Translations under genes and position numbers: made by a program
In this document: piece after piece, positions 7,926 to 15,252 of the stretch
How positions within the stretch are numbered: position 1 is the first letter of the stretch
Layout of the letters: each line of letters starts with the position of its first letter
The notes under the pieces: generated by a model
The model's database searches: none
Seen by the model: the letters and a program-made list of their open reading frames with translations, nothing else
What the model was told of the DNA's origin: nothing
IMG/VR virus record: IMGVR_UViG_3300025057_000045
Location: 1-22,728 of that record
Source of the DNA: a virus
Strand: one strand, 5' to 3'
Length of the DNA: 22,728 bases

Positions 7926-10108
7926 ATTTTATTAATTAGTTCTAATTCTGTTTCACCACTTTGTAATTTTGTTTTCATACTGTTAATAGTATAAGACCTT
8001 GTGCCAATTATTATAGTATCATCTAAAGACAAATTAATTAAAACTTTTAGTGGTAAAATAGCTTTAAATTTAAAAATCCTTGATTCCTTTTTATATAATC
8101 TTGTAATATAATTTGTATAATACTTTTGAAATAAAGAATTATTTATTCCTCCAAAATCAGTATAATCATAGCTGTTTACTTCACTACCAAAATTTAAATT
8201 ATAGGTTGGAGGTGTTGTTGTACTTCCTACACTATTATAATTATGTGGCATCCAATAGTTAGAAATTGAATATCTTGTGCCTGCTGGACATAAAGCATTT
8301 TTAGTATCAGGTCTAGTAGTATCTACAAAATTCATCCCAAAATATCCTGTAGTTTTATAAACTCCATAAAATATAACAGGTTTACTAATTACTGGTTCTT
8401 CATTGCTATCTACGTGATATCCATATTGAGTATCTATTGGAGTATTATTTAAACCTATATTAGTAAGTCGTTCATAAAGTATGTGTTCTAAATCAGCTTT
8501 AACATTAAATTTATTATTAGTAGTTAAATCACTTTTAAATTCTAAACTGCCAAATTTTCTATTGTTTGTGTTATTAAATGCATCAGCTAAAATTGTTTTT
8601 TGTTCTGCATATTCAAAATCTATTTCATTATAAGGTATAACACTTAATACTGTATGCTCATTAGTTTTTACATATTCTGTAATATCGTGAGTATCTCCGT
8701 TATTATAAAAATCATCTAAAGTTTTAACTACTATCTCACCATTAAAATCAACAAATGCTGTTAAATTGTGCATCTTAAATAAAGTGTTTAGAAAATCTAA
8801 CACTTTCATATCTGGCATTTGATCTGTAATAACTACTTGTCCAGTTTGTGGTGTTAAGTTTGACGCAGTAGAAGTAAAAGTTGCAGTATAATTTGTGGTC
8901 GTTGGTGTAGGATTGGTGTCTATTGTAACAGTATAGTCTAAATCATATTGTGCTTGAAATTCAAATGCTTCTTCAGTTGTTACCCTTCCAACAATATCAC
9001 CAGTAAAAAATTCACCATCTTCAAAAGTGTAAGAAATTGTATTTGTTCCTGTTTGATTTGTTTTTTTAGCTAATGTTGTCCAATTTGATGCATCTAATAA
9101 TTCAATAGTATAAGGAACAGAAGCAAATCCAGTATTTGGAGTAACTTGAAAATCAATAGTAAATTCTATAAATAAAGTACTAGCATTTGGAGTATAATTG
9201 TATGTTATAATACCATTCCCTAGAGTAAATCTTGGACTATTATTTGGATCTGTAAGTTCAGTACAATTAGAACCTGAACAAGTATAAGAATCAGAATTTC
9301 CTATCCACGTTCCTGCTAAAGCTAATTTACCTTTTCTTCTATGTAGCCACATATAAAGATTATCCATAGCAGCAGAATCAAAAAATTCACTTGTTTTAAA
9401 TGTTAATGAATATTGTTCTTCTATTGCTTTTATAATATTTTTTACTAATATGGCTGGTTTTAAATCTTCTGGAACAACACCTCTCTGTGTTCTATTAGTT
9501 ACATTTACTGATATATTACCACCGTGATCAAGATTAGCTTGTGAATCTGCTATGTATTGCTGTGAATGTGTTATTAATGGATATATAATAGCATCATTAT
9601 ATGTAACAGAATCAACTGTAAAATTTAAACCACTTTCTAAACCTGATTTAACATTTGCAGTATTATTAATATGATCAAAGTTATTAAGCCATTCTAATTG
9701 ATTTAACTTATCTTCACCTATTAAATCATTTAATGTGATTGTATTACCAAAGAATGTAACCTTGTACATTGATGGTTGGTTATTTCTCATTGTAACACTT
9801 TCTAATCTAATCTTGCCATCTTTAAATGCAAAGTGATTTAATTCTATTCTAGCATTAGCTAGTAGTTGATTATCAAAACTCTCCACATCTGGATTATACC
9901 ACCACTTAAATATTTTATTATTGGTTTTGCTTGCAGGTAAATTAAATGTCTGTGAATAATCAGTAAAAACCTTATCAATGCTTTTAACATCTTGTATTAC
10001 TTGTGTTAAGGTTATTAATTCTTCCTCCATCAAATCAACTCTTATATAGTCTTGATCTGTGCTATCATTTCTTAACTTGGGTTGTATATATAGTATTACT
10101 TTTTGCAT
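7922..10108 (-). CDS. Large tail-tip or baseplate hub-like protein, 728 aa
   Basis: The N-terminus (MQKVILYIQP...YIRVDLMEEELITLTQVIQD) and the C-terminus (INLSLDDTIIIGTRSYTINSMKTKL, then SGETELELINKI) match the style of baseplate hub/tail-tip proteins, whose last domain carries a Y-x-I-N strand and an L-x-x-G-E-T-E-L-E-L ending. The middle (about 260-410) is Thr/Asn-rich and beta-structured. It is translationally adjacent to the 378-aa gene (shared base) and to the 51-aa ORF (ATGA). It probably sits at the distal tail end and contacts the host surface. No hydrolase motif is obvious. Confidence 0.6.
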   Translation of the reverse strand: MQKVILYIQPKLRNDSTDQDYIRVDLMEEELITLTQVIQDVKSIDKVFTDYSQTFNLPASKTNNKIFKWWYNPDVESFDNQLLANARIELNHFAFKDGKIRLESVTMRNNQPSMYKVTFFGNTITLNDLIGEDKLNQLEWLNNFDHINNTANVKSGLESGLNFTVDSVTYNDAIIYPLITHSQQYIADSQANLDHGGNISVNVTNRTQRGVVPEDLKPAILVKNIIKAIEEQYSLTFKTSEFFDSAAMDNLYMWLHRRKGKLALAGTWIGNSDSYTCSGSNCTELTDPNNSPRFTLGNGIITYNYTPNASTLFIEFTIDFQVTPNTGFASVPYTIELLDASNWTTLAKKTNQTGTNTISYTFEDGEFFTGDIVGRVTTEEAFEFQAQYDLDYTVTIDTNPTPTTTNYTATFTSTASNLTPQTGQVVITDQMPDMKVLDFLNTLFKMHNLTAFVDFNGEIVVKTLDDFYNNGDTHDITEYVKTNEHTVLSVIPYNEIDFEYAEQKTILADAFNNTNNRKFGSLEFKSDLTTNNKFNVKADLEHILYERLTNIGLNNTPIDTQYGYHVDSNEEPVISKPVIFYGVYKTTGYFGMNFVDTTRPDTKNALCPAGTRYSISNYWMPHNYNSVGSTTTPPTYNLNFGSEVNSYDYTDFGGINNSLFQKYYTNYITRLYKKESRIFKFKAILPLKVLINLSLDDTIIIGTRSYTINSMKTKLQSGETELELINKI

Positions 10109-11244
10109 TATCTTATATCATTCACTAAATTAAATGCCTTTTCAAAGTTCATTGTGTAGTTTATTAATCTATCATTTAAACCTGTTTTGTATGTAAAGTT
10201 ACTATCTTTTAATGTAACAGGATAAATTACATTTTCATCATCTGTTAGCCAGATATATTCACTTACCATTAGTTCTTCAAAGTACACATTCATTCTTTCA
10301 TCTACAAAACCACTATTTAATGATATTGATTCTGTACCATTAGCATTGTGTACCTTTTTAGAATGTGCATTTACATTGTAAGTATTGTATGTTATTGTTT
10401 CATCACATTCTTCTTCTCTTTCACTATAGGTTACTGTTCTAGGTTTAAATATACTTCTGTTAAAAGTTTCATTTCTAGTATCTAGTGTTTCAATTGATTT
10501 CTTATGAAAGAATAAATTCTGCAAAGCTCCCCACCTATTTAAAAAAGTTATTTTATGAACTGGATATTTACACTCCTCAATCTCTTTTAAAGTTATTGAA
10601 GTTGCCTCCTCGTCATCATATACAATATAAGCTTCATCATATTCTTGTGACGTTGTACTTCTAGTTGAATAAAGTATTTTTTGATTTGAATTGCCATTAT
10701 CACTAACATTATCTGTATATATTGTAGTTCCATTTAATTTCCAAGCAATAGAATTTACTCTTTCTTTATTAAAAGGTAGTACTAGATTACTTCCTTTGTG
10801 ATATTCATAATAATCACCACTAATCATTGCAATAGGTTCTGTAATATAATTTACACCTTCTTTAAACTTATTGAATCCTTCCTGTGCTAAATATGTGTTT
10901 GTTACAGCAGGTGATATAGCACTACCATCTGTTTCATATCCTGTTACAGTTACTTGTACCCACATTGATTGTGTTTGTGCAGATACACTAAATGTACCAT
11001 TAAATTTCTGTTCAAAGTGATCATTAACAATTTCACTAATATCAAATGTTACACTAGTTTCATTAGGCAATACTTTCTTCTTTAAAGTGTATTGACCATA
11101 TATACCACCGCAAGTAGGTAGTACACCACTTGTGCCTTCATAGATAGATATGTTCATCTGAAAGTAATCTATATCATATGTTGGTGATGTATAGTTTGTT
11201 GTTCTTATAAAGTATGGTGATCTTGTTCTAATAATTGTACTCAT
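10108..11244 (-). CDS. Tail structural protein, probably distal tail or tip, 378 aa
   Basis: A 378-aa, Thr/Tyr/Asn-rich, beta-strand-dominated protein starting MSTIIRTRSPYFIRTTNYTS and ending in MNFEKAFNLVNDIR. No catalytic motif, signal peptide or membrane helix is visible. Its ATG overlaps the stop of the gp10-like gene in an ATGA junction, and its stop touches the start of the 728-aa hub-like gene. In Bacteroidota phages a protein of this kind commonly precedes the large tail-tip protein, which suggests a distal-tail adaptor. The specific family is not certain. Confidence 0.55.
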   Translation of the reverse strand: MSTIIRTRSPYFIRTTNYTSPTYDIDYFQMNISIYEGTSGVLPTCGGIYGQYTLKKKVLPNETSVTFDISEIVNDHFEQKFNGTFSVSAQTQSMWVQVTVTGYETDGSAISPAVTNTYLAQEGFNKFKEGVNYITEPIAMISGDYYEYHKGSNLVLPFNKERVNSIAWKLNGTTIYTDNVSDNGNSNQKILYSTRSTTSQEYDEAYIVYDDEEATSITLKEIEECKYPVHKITFLNRWGALQNLFFHKKSIETLDTRNETFNRSIFKPRTVTYSEREEECDETITYNTYNVNAHSKKVHNANGTESISLNSGFVDERMNVYFEELMVSEYIWLTDDENVIYPVTLKDSNFTYKTGLNDRLINYTMNFEKAFNLVNDIR

Positions 11245-11723
11245 AATTCAAAATTATCTTCTATGTATCCTGCTACTATTTCATCACCATATAAATCTAA
11301 ACCTCTTTCAAATGGTTTGGTGAAAAACATTGTAGCTCTAATTCCTTTGTTATATATGCTTCTAGCTAGTAAATAGTTTAGTGATTTTCTATTAATAAAT
11401 CTACCTTGCTCATCTCTAGGTGCAATACCTTTTTTAATACTCCACTTATCAAACACACTACTAGGTGGCCTTTTGTTAGTGTACTTAAATGGTGATTTAC
11501 TACTTTCAGGATATGTAGATTTAGCACCTTTTACACCCTGATCTTGATAAACACCATATTCTTCACTTTCAAATTTTATCTTACTACCTTGTATTTTATA
11601 TCCTAAACTTTGGTACAGCTTACCACTAGATTTCTGTCCTTTTCGTGTAAGGTTGGCACGTGATTCTTTGATCACATACTTTGCATACTTTTCTAGTGCT
11701 TCTTTAAACTTACTCATTAGCAA
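11241..11723 (-). CDS. HK97 gp10-like head-tail or tail completion protein, 160 aa
   Basis: The protein is basic and begins with an amphipathic helix (FKEALEKYAKYVIKESRANL). It continues KSSGKLYQSLGYKI, then a strand-rich part (YGVYQDQGVKGA), then an R-rich helix and FFTKPFERGLDLYGDEIVAGY at the end. The early helix followed by a G-x-L-x-x-S-L segment and the late fragment resembling TKPFER fit HK97 gp10-type neck/completion proteins, which join head and tail. It overlaps the upstream 151-aa gene by 7 bp. Confidence 0.6.
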   Translation of the reverse strand: MLMSKFKEALEKYAKYVIKESRANLTRKGQKSSGKLYQSLGYKIQGSKIKFESEEYGVYQDQGVKGAKSTYPESSKSPFKYTNKRPPSSVFDKWSIKKGIAPRDEQGRFINRKSLNYLLARSIYNKGIRATMFFTKPFERGLDLYGDEIVAGYIEDNFEL

Positions 11724-12172
11724 TATGTCATTTCAGTAGTTGTACCTATATCAAATGTTACTGCCCAGCCAGCTAACATATTATCAAACCTTTCTGTAAA
11801 TGGTTCACAAGTTGCATCATTAATTAACTCAAAACCATTTCTGTAAGTATCCTTCTTCTGTAATACTCTCATTATTCTAGTTGCTAGTGCTAATTGTGTG
11901 TTTAGTATATCTTGCCTATTATCATTGCCTAGAAAGTAATCTCTTGTTTGCTCATTACTAATATCTACTAAATCCATTAAGAATATAGTCATATTATGTA
12001 CTACATAATTATCTTGTATTGTAGCACTATTTACTGTAATGTGGCAAAGTGGATATAAACTTTGTTTCTTTAAATCTACATCACCAATATCACCAAATGT
12101 TACTTCGTGATTAAATGGTTCTGCTTTAACTACATCTCTAATACTATCTATAACTTTGTAAAAACTTTTCAT
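11717..12172 (-). CDS. Putative tail terminator or completion protein, 151 aa
   Basis: A helix-strand protein, starting MKSFYKVIDSIRDVVKAEPF. It includes YPLCHITVNSATIQDNYVVHN and a late AGWAVTFDIGTTTEMTYC strand pair. An N-terminal helix followed by sheet, and its position just before a gp10-like gene, are typical of tail-terminator proteins that cap the tube next to the head. It overlaps the 88-aa gene by 4 bp (ATGA). The assignment is from size, order and fold impression. Confidence 0.5.
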   Translation of the reverse strand: MKSFYKVIDSIRDVVKAEPFNHEVTFGDIGDVDLKKQSLYPLCHITVNSATIQDNYVVHNMTIFLMDLVDISNEQTRDYFLGNDNRQDILNTQLALATRIMRVLQKKDTYRNGFELINDATCEPFTERFDNMLAGWAVTFDIGTTTEMTYC

Positions 12173-12435
12173 ATTGATTTTATATATAATGGTGCGTGCT
12201 TACCTAAATCTTCTTCAATGAATTCATCTAGCCAATCTATTGATTCATCAAAATCTGCATCTTCATCTAACATTAGTAATTCTAAACACTTCCAGTAATT
12301 GTAAACAGCTCTAATAGGTTTGCTACTAGTAACACCCATAAATGCTTCTTCAAAACCATCTGCAAGTATTACGTACTCGTGTTTATCTACTAGTTCCTGT
12401 TCCATTAGCTTTTCTAATATTTCTTCTCTTTTCAT
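12169..12435 (-). CDS. Conserved-looking acidic protein, 88 aa, unknown function
   Basis: A helical, acidic protein with a distinctive central motif (ILADGFEEAFMGVT) and an Asp/Glu-rich C-terminal half (LLMLDEDADFDESIDWLDEF) ending APLYIKSI. I recall near-identical motifs in other Bacteroidota phages, always among tail genes, but know no function. The start ATG shares ATGA with the stop of the -1 frame of the tail chaperone pair, which supports that -1 frame being translated. Confidence 0.65.
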   Translation of the reverse strand: MKREEILEKLMEQELVDKHEYVILADGFEEAFMGVTSSKPIRAVYNYWKCLELLMLDEDADFDESIDWLDEFIEEDLGKHAPLYIKSI

Positions 12436-12683
12436 TTCTTTTTAAACATCTGTTGTTGTAGATCAGCTTTATCTTTTTCAAAAGCTAGATACTGCAAACA
12501 ACTATGTAGCTTTAGTTGTGTAACCTCATCAAACCTCCTGACATCACCTTGCGCCAATCCATAGATTGATTGATACCAAGACCATTTTTCATTAAATCCA
12601 CTTTCTGCTGTGGCAAAACTATTTCCTCCTGTGTTGCCAAATAGTTCAGGATATGATTCAATAATTCTTTCCTTAAATTCCAA
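12432..12683 (-). CDS. gpT-like extension of the tail chaperone, reached by -1 frameshift, 82-83 codons
   Basis: This frame has no ATG start: it opens just after a TAG at 12701-12699 and can only be entered by TTG at 12683 or by a -1 slip on the T-run at 12690-12682. The product begins EFKERIIESYPELFGN, contains KWSWYQSIYGLAQGDVRRFDE and CLQYLAFEKDKADLQ, and ends basic (FKKK). The aromatic WxWYxSIYxLAxGDxRRF pattern looks like a real conserved domain. Its stop is coupled to the next gene by ATGA. By analogy with lambda gpG/gpGT I infer a fused product of about 240 residues made at a fraction of the rate. Confidence 0.65.
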   Translation of the reverse strand: MEFKERIIESYPELFGNTGGNSFATAESGFNEKWSWYQSIYGLAQGDVRRFDEVTQLKLHSCLQYLAFEKDKADLQQQMFKKK

Positions 12684-13165
12684 AAAAAAACTAATGCACT
12701 AAATACTATATCTAAACCTATACCTTGCATATCATAAACATCTGCACCTTCATAATCTTCTATTAAGTATTTATCTTTTCTAGTAAATGATATTGGCCTA
12801 TAAAGTACACACATAGCTTTATGCATTAAAGACCATTCAGATAGGTAATTATCAAGATCAACATATTCACCAAAAGTAATTTCATCTAGTTTAGGTATAA
12901 AACCAAATTCAACACCATTGTGTTTAAACCTATCAATAAATTTAGGTTCTTCTTTAAATAGGTTGTTTATGGTATTAGTAATACTATCTATATCTGTTGC
13001 TTTAATTTGCAGTACAGTTTTTAATGGTATGTTGCAGAATATTTCTATCATCTTCTGCTTTAAAAAATTATCATCTTCATTCTTATCACTAATCTTTAAC
13101 CACTTCTGGTATTGTGCTAATGATATTTCACTTAATGATTCAGGTATGTTAATTGTAACTTTCAT
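12512..13165 (-). CDS. gpG-like tail assembly chaperone, zero-frame product, 217 aa
   Basis: The N-terminus MKVTINIPESLSEISLAQYQ leads into a helical domain with a conserved-looking stretch (GVEFGFIPKLDEITFGEYVD), then MHKAMCVLYRPISF. The nine-T run falls at VFF near residue 160, after which the zero frame continues 56 more codons while the -1 frame is also open. Tail chaperones bind the tape measure during assembly and often come as G/GT frameshift pairs. The promoter-like 30-bp element ends 7 bp upstream of the ATG. In many phages the pair is directly before the tape measure; here about 4.5 kb separates them, which lowers certainty. Confidence 0.62.
   Translation of the reverse strand: MKVTINIPESLSEISLAQYQKWLKISDKNEDDNFLKQKMIEIFCNIPLKTVLQIKATDIDSITNTINNLFKEEPKFIDRFKHNGVEFGFIPKLDEITFGEYVDLDNYLSEWSLMHKAMCVLYRPISFTRKDKYLIEDYEGADVYDMQGIGLDIVFSALVFFWNLRKELLNHILNYLATQEEIVLPQQKVDLMKNGLGINQSMDWRKVMSGGLMRLHN
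12682..12690 (-). promoter_or_regulatory. Nine-T slippery site for -1 frameshifting
   Basis: On the message the zero frame reads GUU UUU UUU UGG. U UUU UUU is a canonical X XXY YYZ heptamer. A one-base slip back gives UUG GAA UUU, entering the frame that runs to 12432. A stop in the -1 frame sits 9 nt before the run, so the slip window is narrow. Transcriptional slippage on a nine-T tract, or a length error in the run, would have the same effect. Confidence 0.6.
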
Positions 13166-13172
13166 ATATATA

Positions 13173-13202
13173 TAATGTAGAAAAAAGTGTAAAGTGTTAT
13201 GT
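13173..13202 (-). promoter_or_regulatory. 30-bp promoter-like element, copy 2 (before tail genes)
   Basis: It differs from copy 1 at only two positions (A for G, T for A on the minus strand). It ends 7 bp before the ATG of the tail chaperone gene, in the gap after the large terminase. If CTACATTA contains the -10, the message would be nearly leaderless. The placement before a second structural block supports a late-promoter reading. Confidence 0.6.
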
Positions 13203-13215
13203 ACAAATTTTATAT

Positions 13216-13274
13216 TTCTTTTCTTTTCTTATCTCTTCTTATCTTAATGCTTTAGTAATGCTTAAGCAATGCTT
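13216..13274. repeat. Three 11-bp repeats plus C/T-rich tract, copy A
   Basis: Units TCTTAATGCTT (13242-13252), TAGTAATGCTT (13253-13263) and AAGCAATGCTT (13264-13274) stand head to tail next to a TTTC/TTAT-rich pyrimidine tract (13216-13241). The last unit overlaps the large terminase stop codon, and the rest is non-coding. Layout and first unit match copy B at 19444-19499. Possible iteron-type binding site, origin or packaging-related site. Confidence 0.55.
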
Positions 13275-14478
13275 AATAAATGTAGTATTCTCCACCACTT
13301 TGTAATTGATAACTAACTGCATACCTCAAAGCATCTAATGCGTGATTGTAATTGTCTACTGGTGTCTGGCTTTTACGTTCTAGCCATACATAGTTGTTTA
13401 GTTCTTTGATTAAATCAGTACTATCACTATCTATTACCAAATCATAATCTTGAATCATACTAATACCATATGTTACTGAACCTTGTCCTTTAATAGCTGG
13501 TACTATATTACAATGTCTTGATAACTCATTTATTAATCTAGGTTCTGCACTATCTGCTACTATCAAATCATTACCTGCATACTTTACATTTAATTGTGCC
13601 AGTTCACTTGTAGTTAGTTTAGCTTTATAATAACATAACTGCACATAAATGATCTTATTATTTTTATCTATTGAAATTTTGCAAAGCGTTGAAGGATCTT
13701 GAGCAAATCCAAAATCTTGGCCAAAAATTATTTTACCTACGTGTTTAAACTCACCTATACTCCAATTAGAATATATAACACCTTCAGCTTTATCTAGCCA
13801 AGCACCTTGTATAGTATGCTTAAATCTATCTGGCCTTCTTTGCTTCATACTTTCTATCTGCTGTATGTAGCTATCACTTAAGTTTTCTTTGTTATCTAAA
13901 TAGGTTGTGTGTATGTAAGTGGTATCACCTTTTGTTATGTTGCTGCCAGCTTCTACACCTCTAGCTTCATACCACCTTTGGTATATAAAATGTTCTTTAG
14001 TTGTTGGATTCAGTATTAATATTATTCTATTTTCTTGTGCTTTGTTTCTAACACTTAAATCAATCTTATCAAATGTATCTTCATCTACTAATTCTTCTGC
14101 TTCATCCATTACCCACGTTGTGATACCTTGCAATGATTTTAAGTTAGCTGTTTGATCACCTGATGAGGTTTTAATACCTCTAAATATTATCTTACTGCCA
14201 TTGCCTTTGTTTATGATTTCATCTTTGGTTATTTTAAAATCATCAACCTTATTAAGCATTTCAATCTTTTCAATAAATTCTGGTATAATAGATATACTAG
14301 CTGATCTTAATGTATATCTAGTAAACAGTATTGTGTGGCCTGCCTGATAAGTTAGAAGTAGCAGTATGGTATTTATTGCAAATGATTTACCTGAACCTCT
14401 ACCGCCTGTGATAATAAAATAACGTGCTTTAGATTCATCAAGTACTAGATACTTATTGTGTAGCTTTAATTCCTGCAA
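13273..14478 (-). CDS. terL: Terminase large subunit, 401 aa
   Basis: The packaging motor ATPase and nuclease that pumps DNA through the portal and cuts concatemers. Seen: Walker A GGRGSGKS at 25-32, Walker B with catalytic Glu in VMDEAEE at 123-129, the coupling-type motif ILNPTT at 155-160, and a RNase H-like nuclease with Asp255 (FGQDFGF), Asp309 (VADSAE) and Asp382 (NHALDALRY). The pattern resembles the PBSX/Terminase_3 group. The length is normal. It overlaps the small-subunit gene by 26 bp and is followed by the repeat and promoter gap. Confidence 0.95.
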   Translation of the reverse strand: MQELKLHNKYLVLDESKARYFIITGGRGSGKSFAINTILLLLTYQAGHTILFTRYTLRSASISIIPEFIEKIEMLNKVDDFKITKDEIINKGNGSKIIFRGIKTSSGDQTANLKSLQGITTWVMDEAEELVDEDTFDKIDLSVRNKAQENRIILILNPTTKEHFIYQRWYEARGVEAGSNITKGDTTYIHTTYLDNKENLSDSYIQQIESMKQRRPDRFKHTIQGAWLDKAEGVIYSNWSIGEFKHVGKIIFGQDFGFAQDPSTLCKISIDKNNKIIYVQLCYYKAKLTTSELAQLNVKYAGNDLIVADSAEPRLINELSRHCNIVPAIKGQGSVTYGISMIQDYDLVIDSDSTDLIKELNNYVWLERKSQTPVDNYNHALDALRYAVSYQLQSGGEYYIY

Positions 14479-14791
14479 TTAGTTTTCTAAAATCGTGGTT
14501 AACTTGTTCTGTAGTGTGCATATCTACAGTATCCTTTAACTTGCCATATACATTATCCATAATAGAATTAAAAGCTGCTACATCTTGCTTTTCAATAGCT
14601 TTGGTTATCATAGCTTGCACCATTCTGTATTCATTAGATTGCCATACATCATTGCCTTCATCATCTTTTACCTGCACCATCATATCTAACATTTCACGTA
14701 TTATTGTGCTTCTGTTCTTACTTCCTTTAGGCCTGCCAGCAGGATTTCCTGACTGTCCTTTCTTAAATGGTATTAGATCTTCTTTGCTCAT
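14453..14791 (-). CDS. Terminase small subunit-like DNA-binding protein, 112 aa
   Basis: The N-terminus carries the FKKGQSGNPAGRPKGSKNRS basic motif typical of DUF5681-type phage proteins next to terminases. A helical region follows (YRMVQAMITKAIEKQDVAAF and KLKDTV). It is placed directly before terL with a 26-bp overlap and would recognise the phage DNA end and load the large subunit. The call comes mainly from this motif and the position. Confidence 0.72.
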   Translation of the reverse strand: MSKEDLIPFKKGQSGNPAGRPKGSKNRSTIIREMLDMMVQVKDDEGNDVWQSNEYRMVQAMITKAIEKQDVAAFNSIMDNVYGKLKDTVDMHTTEQVNHDFRKLIAGIKATQ

Positions 14792-14909
14792 TTTCTTGTT
14801 CTGTATTTATTCTGTTTTTTATATCTTCTTCATATTGATTAAGATACTCTCTTAATTTATCTTCAGCTTCCTTCTTCAGCTTGTGTTTCTTGTTCGTATT
14901 CATACTCAT
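14763..14909 (-). CDS. Possible small charged protein overlapping two genes, 48 aa
   Basis: The frame starts at ATG 14909 (or the ATG at 14903) inside the 3' end of the 129-aa gene and ends inside the start of the small terminase gene. It bridges an otherwise empty 71-bp gap in a tightly packed operon. The product is highly charged and helical (EAEDKLREYLNQYEEDIKNR). Overlaps of 47 and 29 bp are longer than its neighbours use, so it may be chance. I know no family. Confidence 0.33.
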   Translation of the reverse strand: MSMNTNKKHKLKKEAEDKLREYLNQYEEDIKNRINTEQENEQRRSNTI

Positions 14910-15252
14910 TAAATAGTTTTCTCATTGTATCTACTAGTTCTTTTACACAACTACCACAGGTGCTCATTTCTCTATGTTGATTGAATATTCTATTATATAT
15001 TTTTAATAGTGCTGATTGTTCTGTTGGCCCTACTCTATTATTAATGTGTTTAAATATATCTTTAAGTGTTTCATATTCTTCTGCGTTTAAGCATTCTGGT
15101 TTCTTATATGGAAATAGTTTATTTAGTTTTTCTTTTCTTGCTTCACATCCACAATCTACACCTAGTTTATCAAACACATAATCTACACCAGCTTTTATGC
15201 CTGTTGCTTTAGTTATCTTCTCTATTGTATCTCCTAATCCTTTACTTTTCAT
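14863..15252 (-). CDS. Small Cys-containing phage protein, 129 aa, unknown function
   Basis: It starts MKSKGLGDTIEKITKATGIK, has GVDCGCEARKEKLNKLFPYK (about 32-51) and a second cysteine cluster MSTCGSCVKELVD (about 95-107). Two CxC/CxxC clusters could together bind zinc. I recall the GLGDTIEKITKATGI and CGC..R pattern as a recurrent protein just upstream of terminases in Bacteroidota phages. It may be a DNA-binding or packaging-related accessory. It overlaps the sigma-like gene by 11 bp. Confidence 0.62.
   Translation of the reverse strand: MKSKGLGDTIEKITKATGIKAGVDYVFDKLGVDCGCEARKEKLNKLFPYKKPECLNAEEYETLKDIFKHINNRVGPTEQSALLKIYNRIFNQHREMSTCGSCVKELVDTMRKLFNEYEYEQETQAEEGS

Noticed and set aside
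12432-12683. Independent gene starting at TTG 12683
   Set aside because: No upstream start signal, and the frame opens only 7 codons earlier after a stop. A -1 slip from the zero frame on the T-run explains it better.
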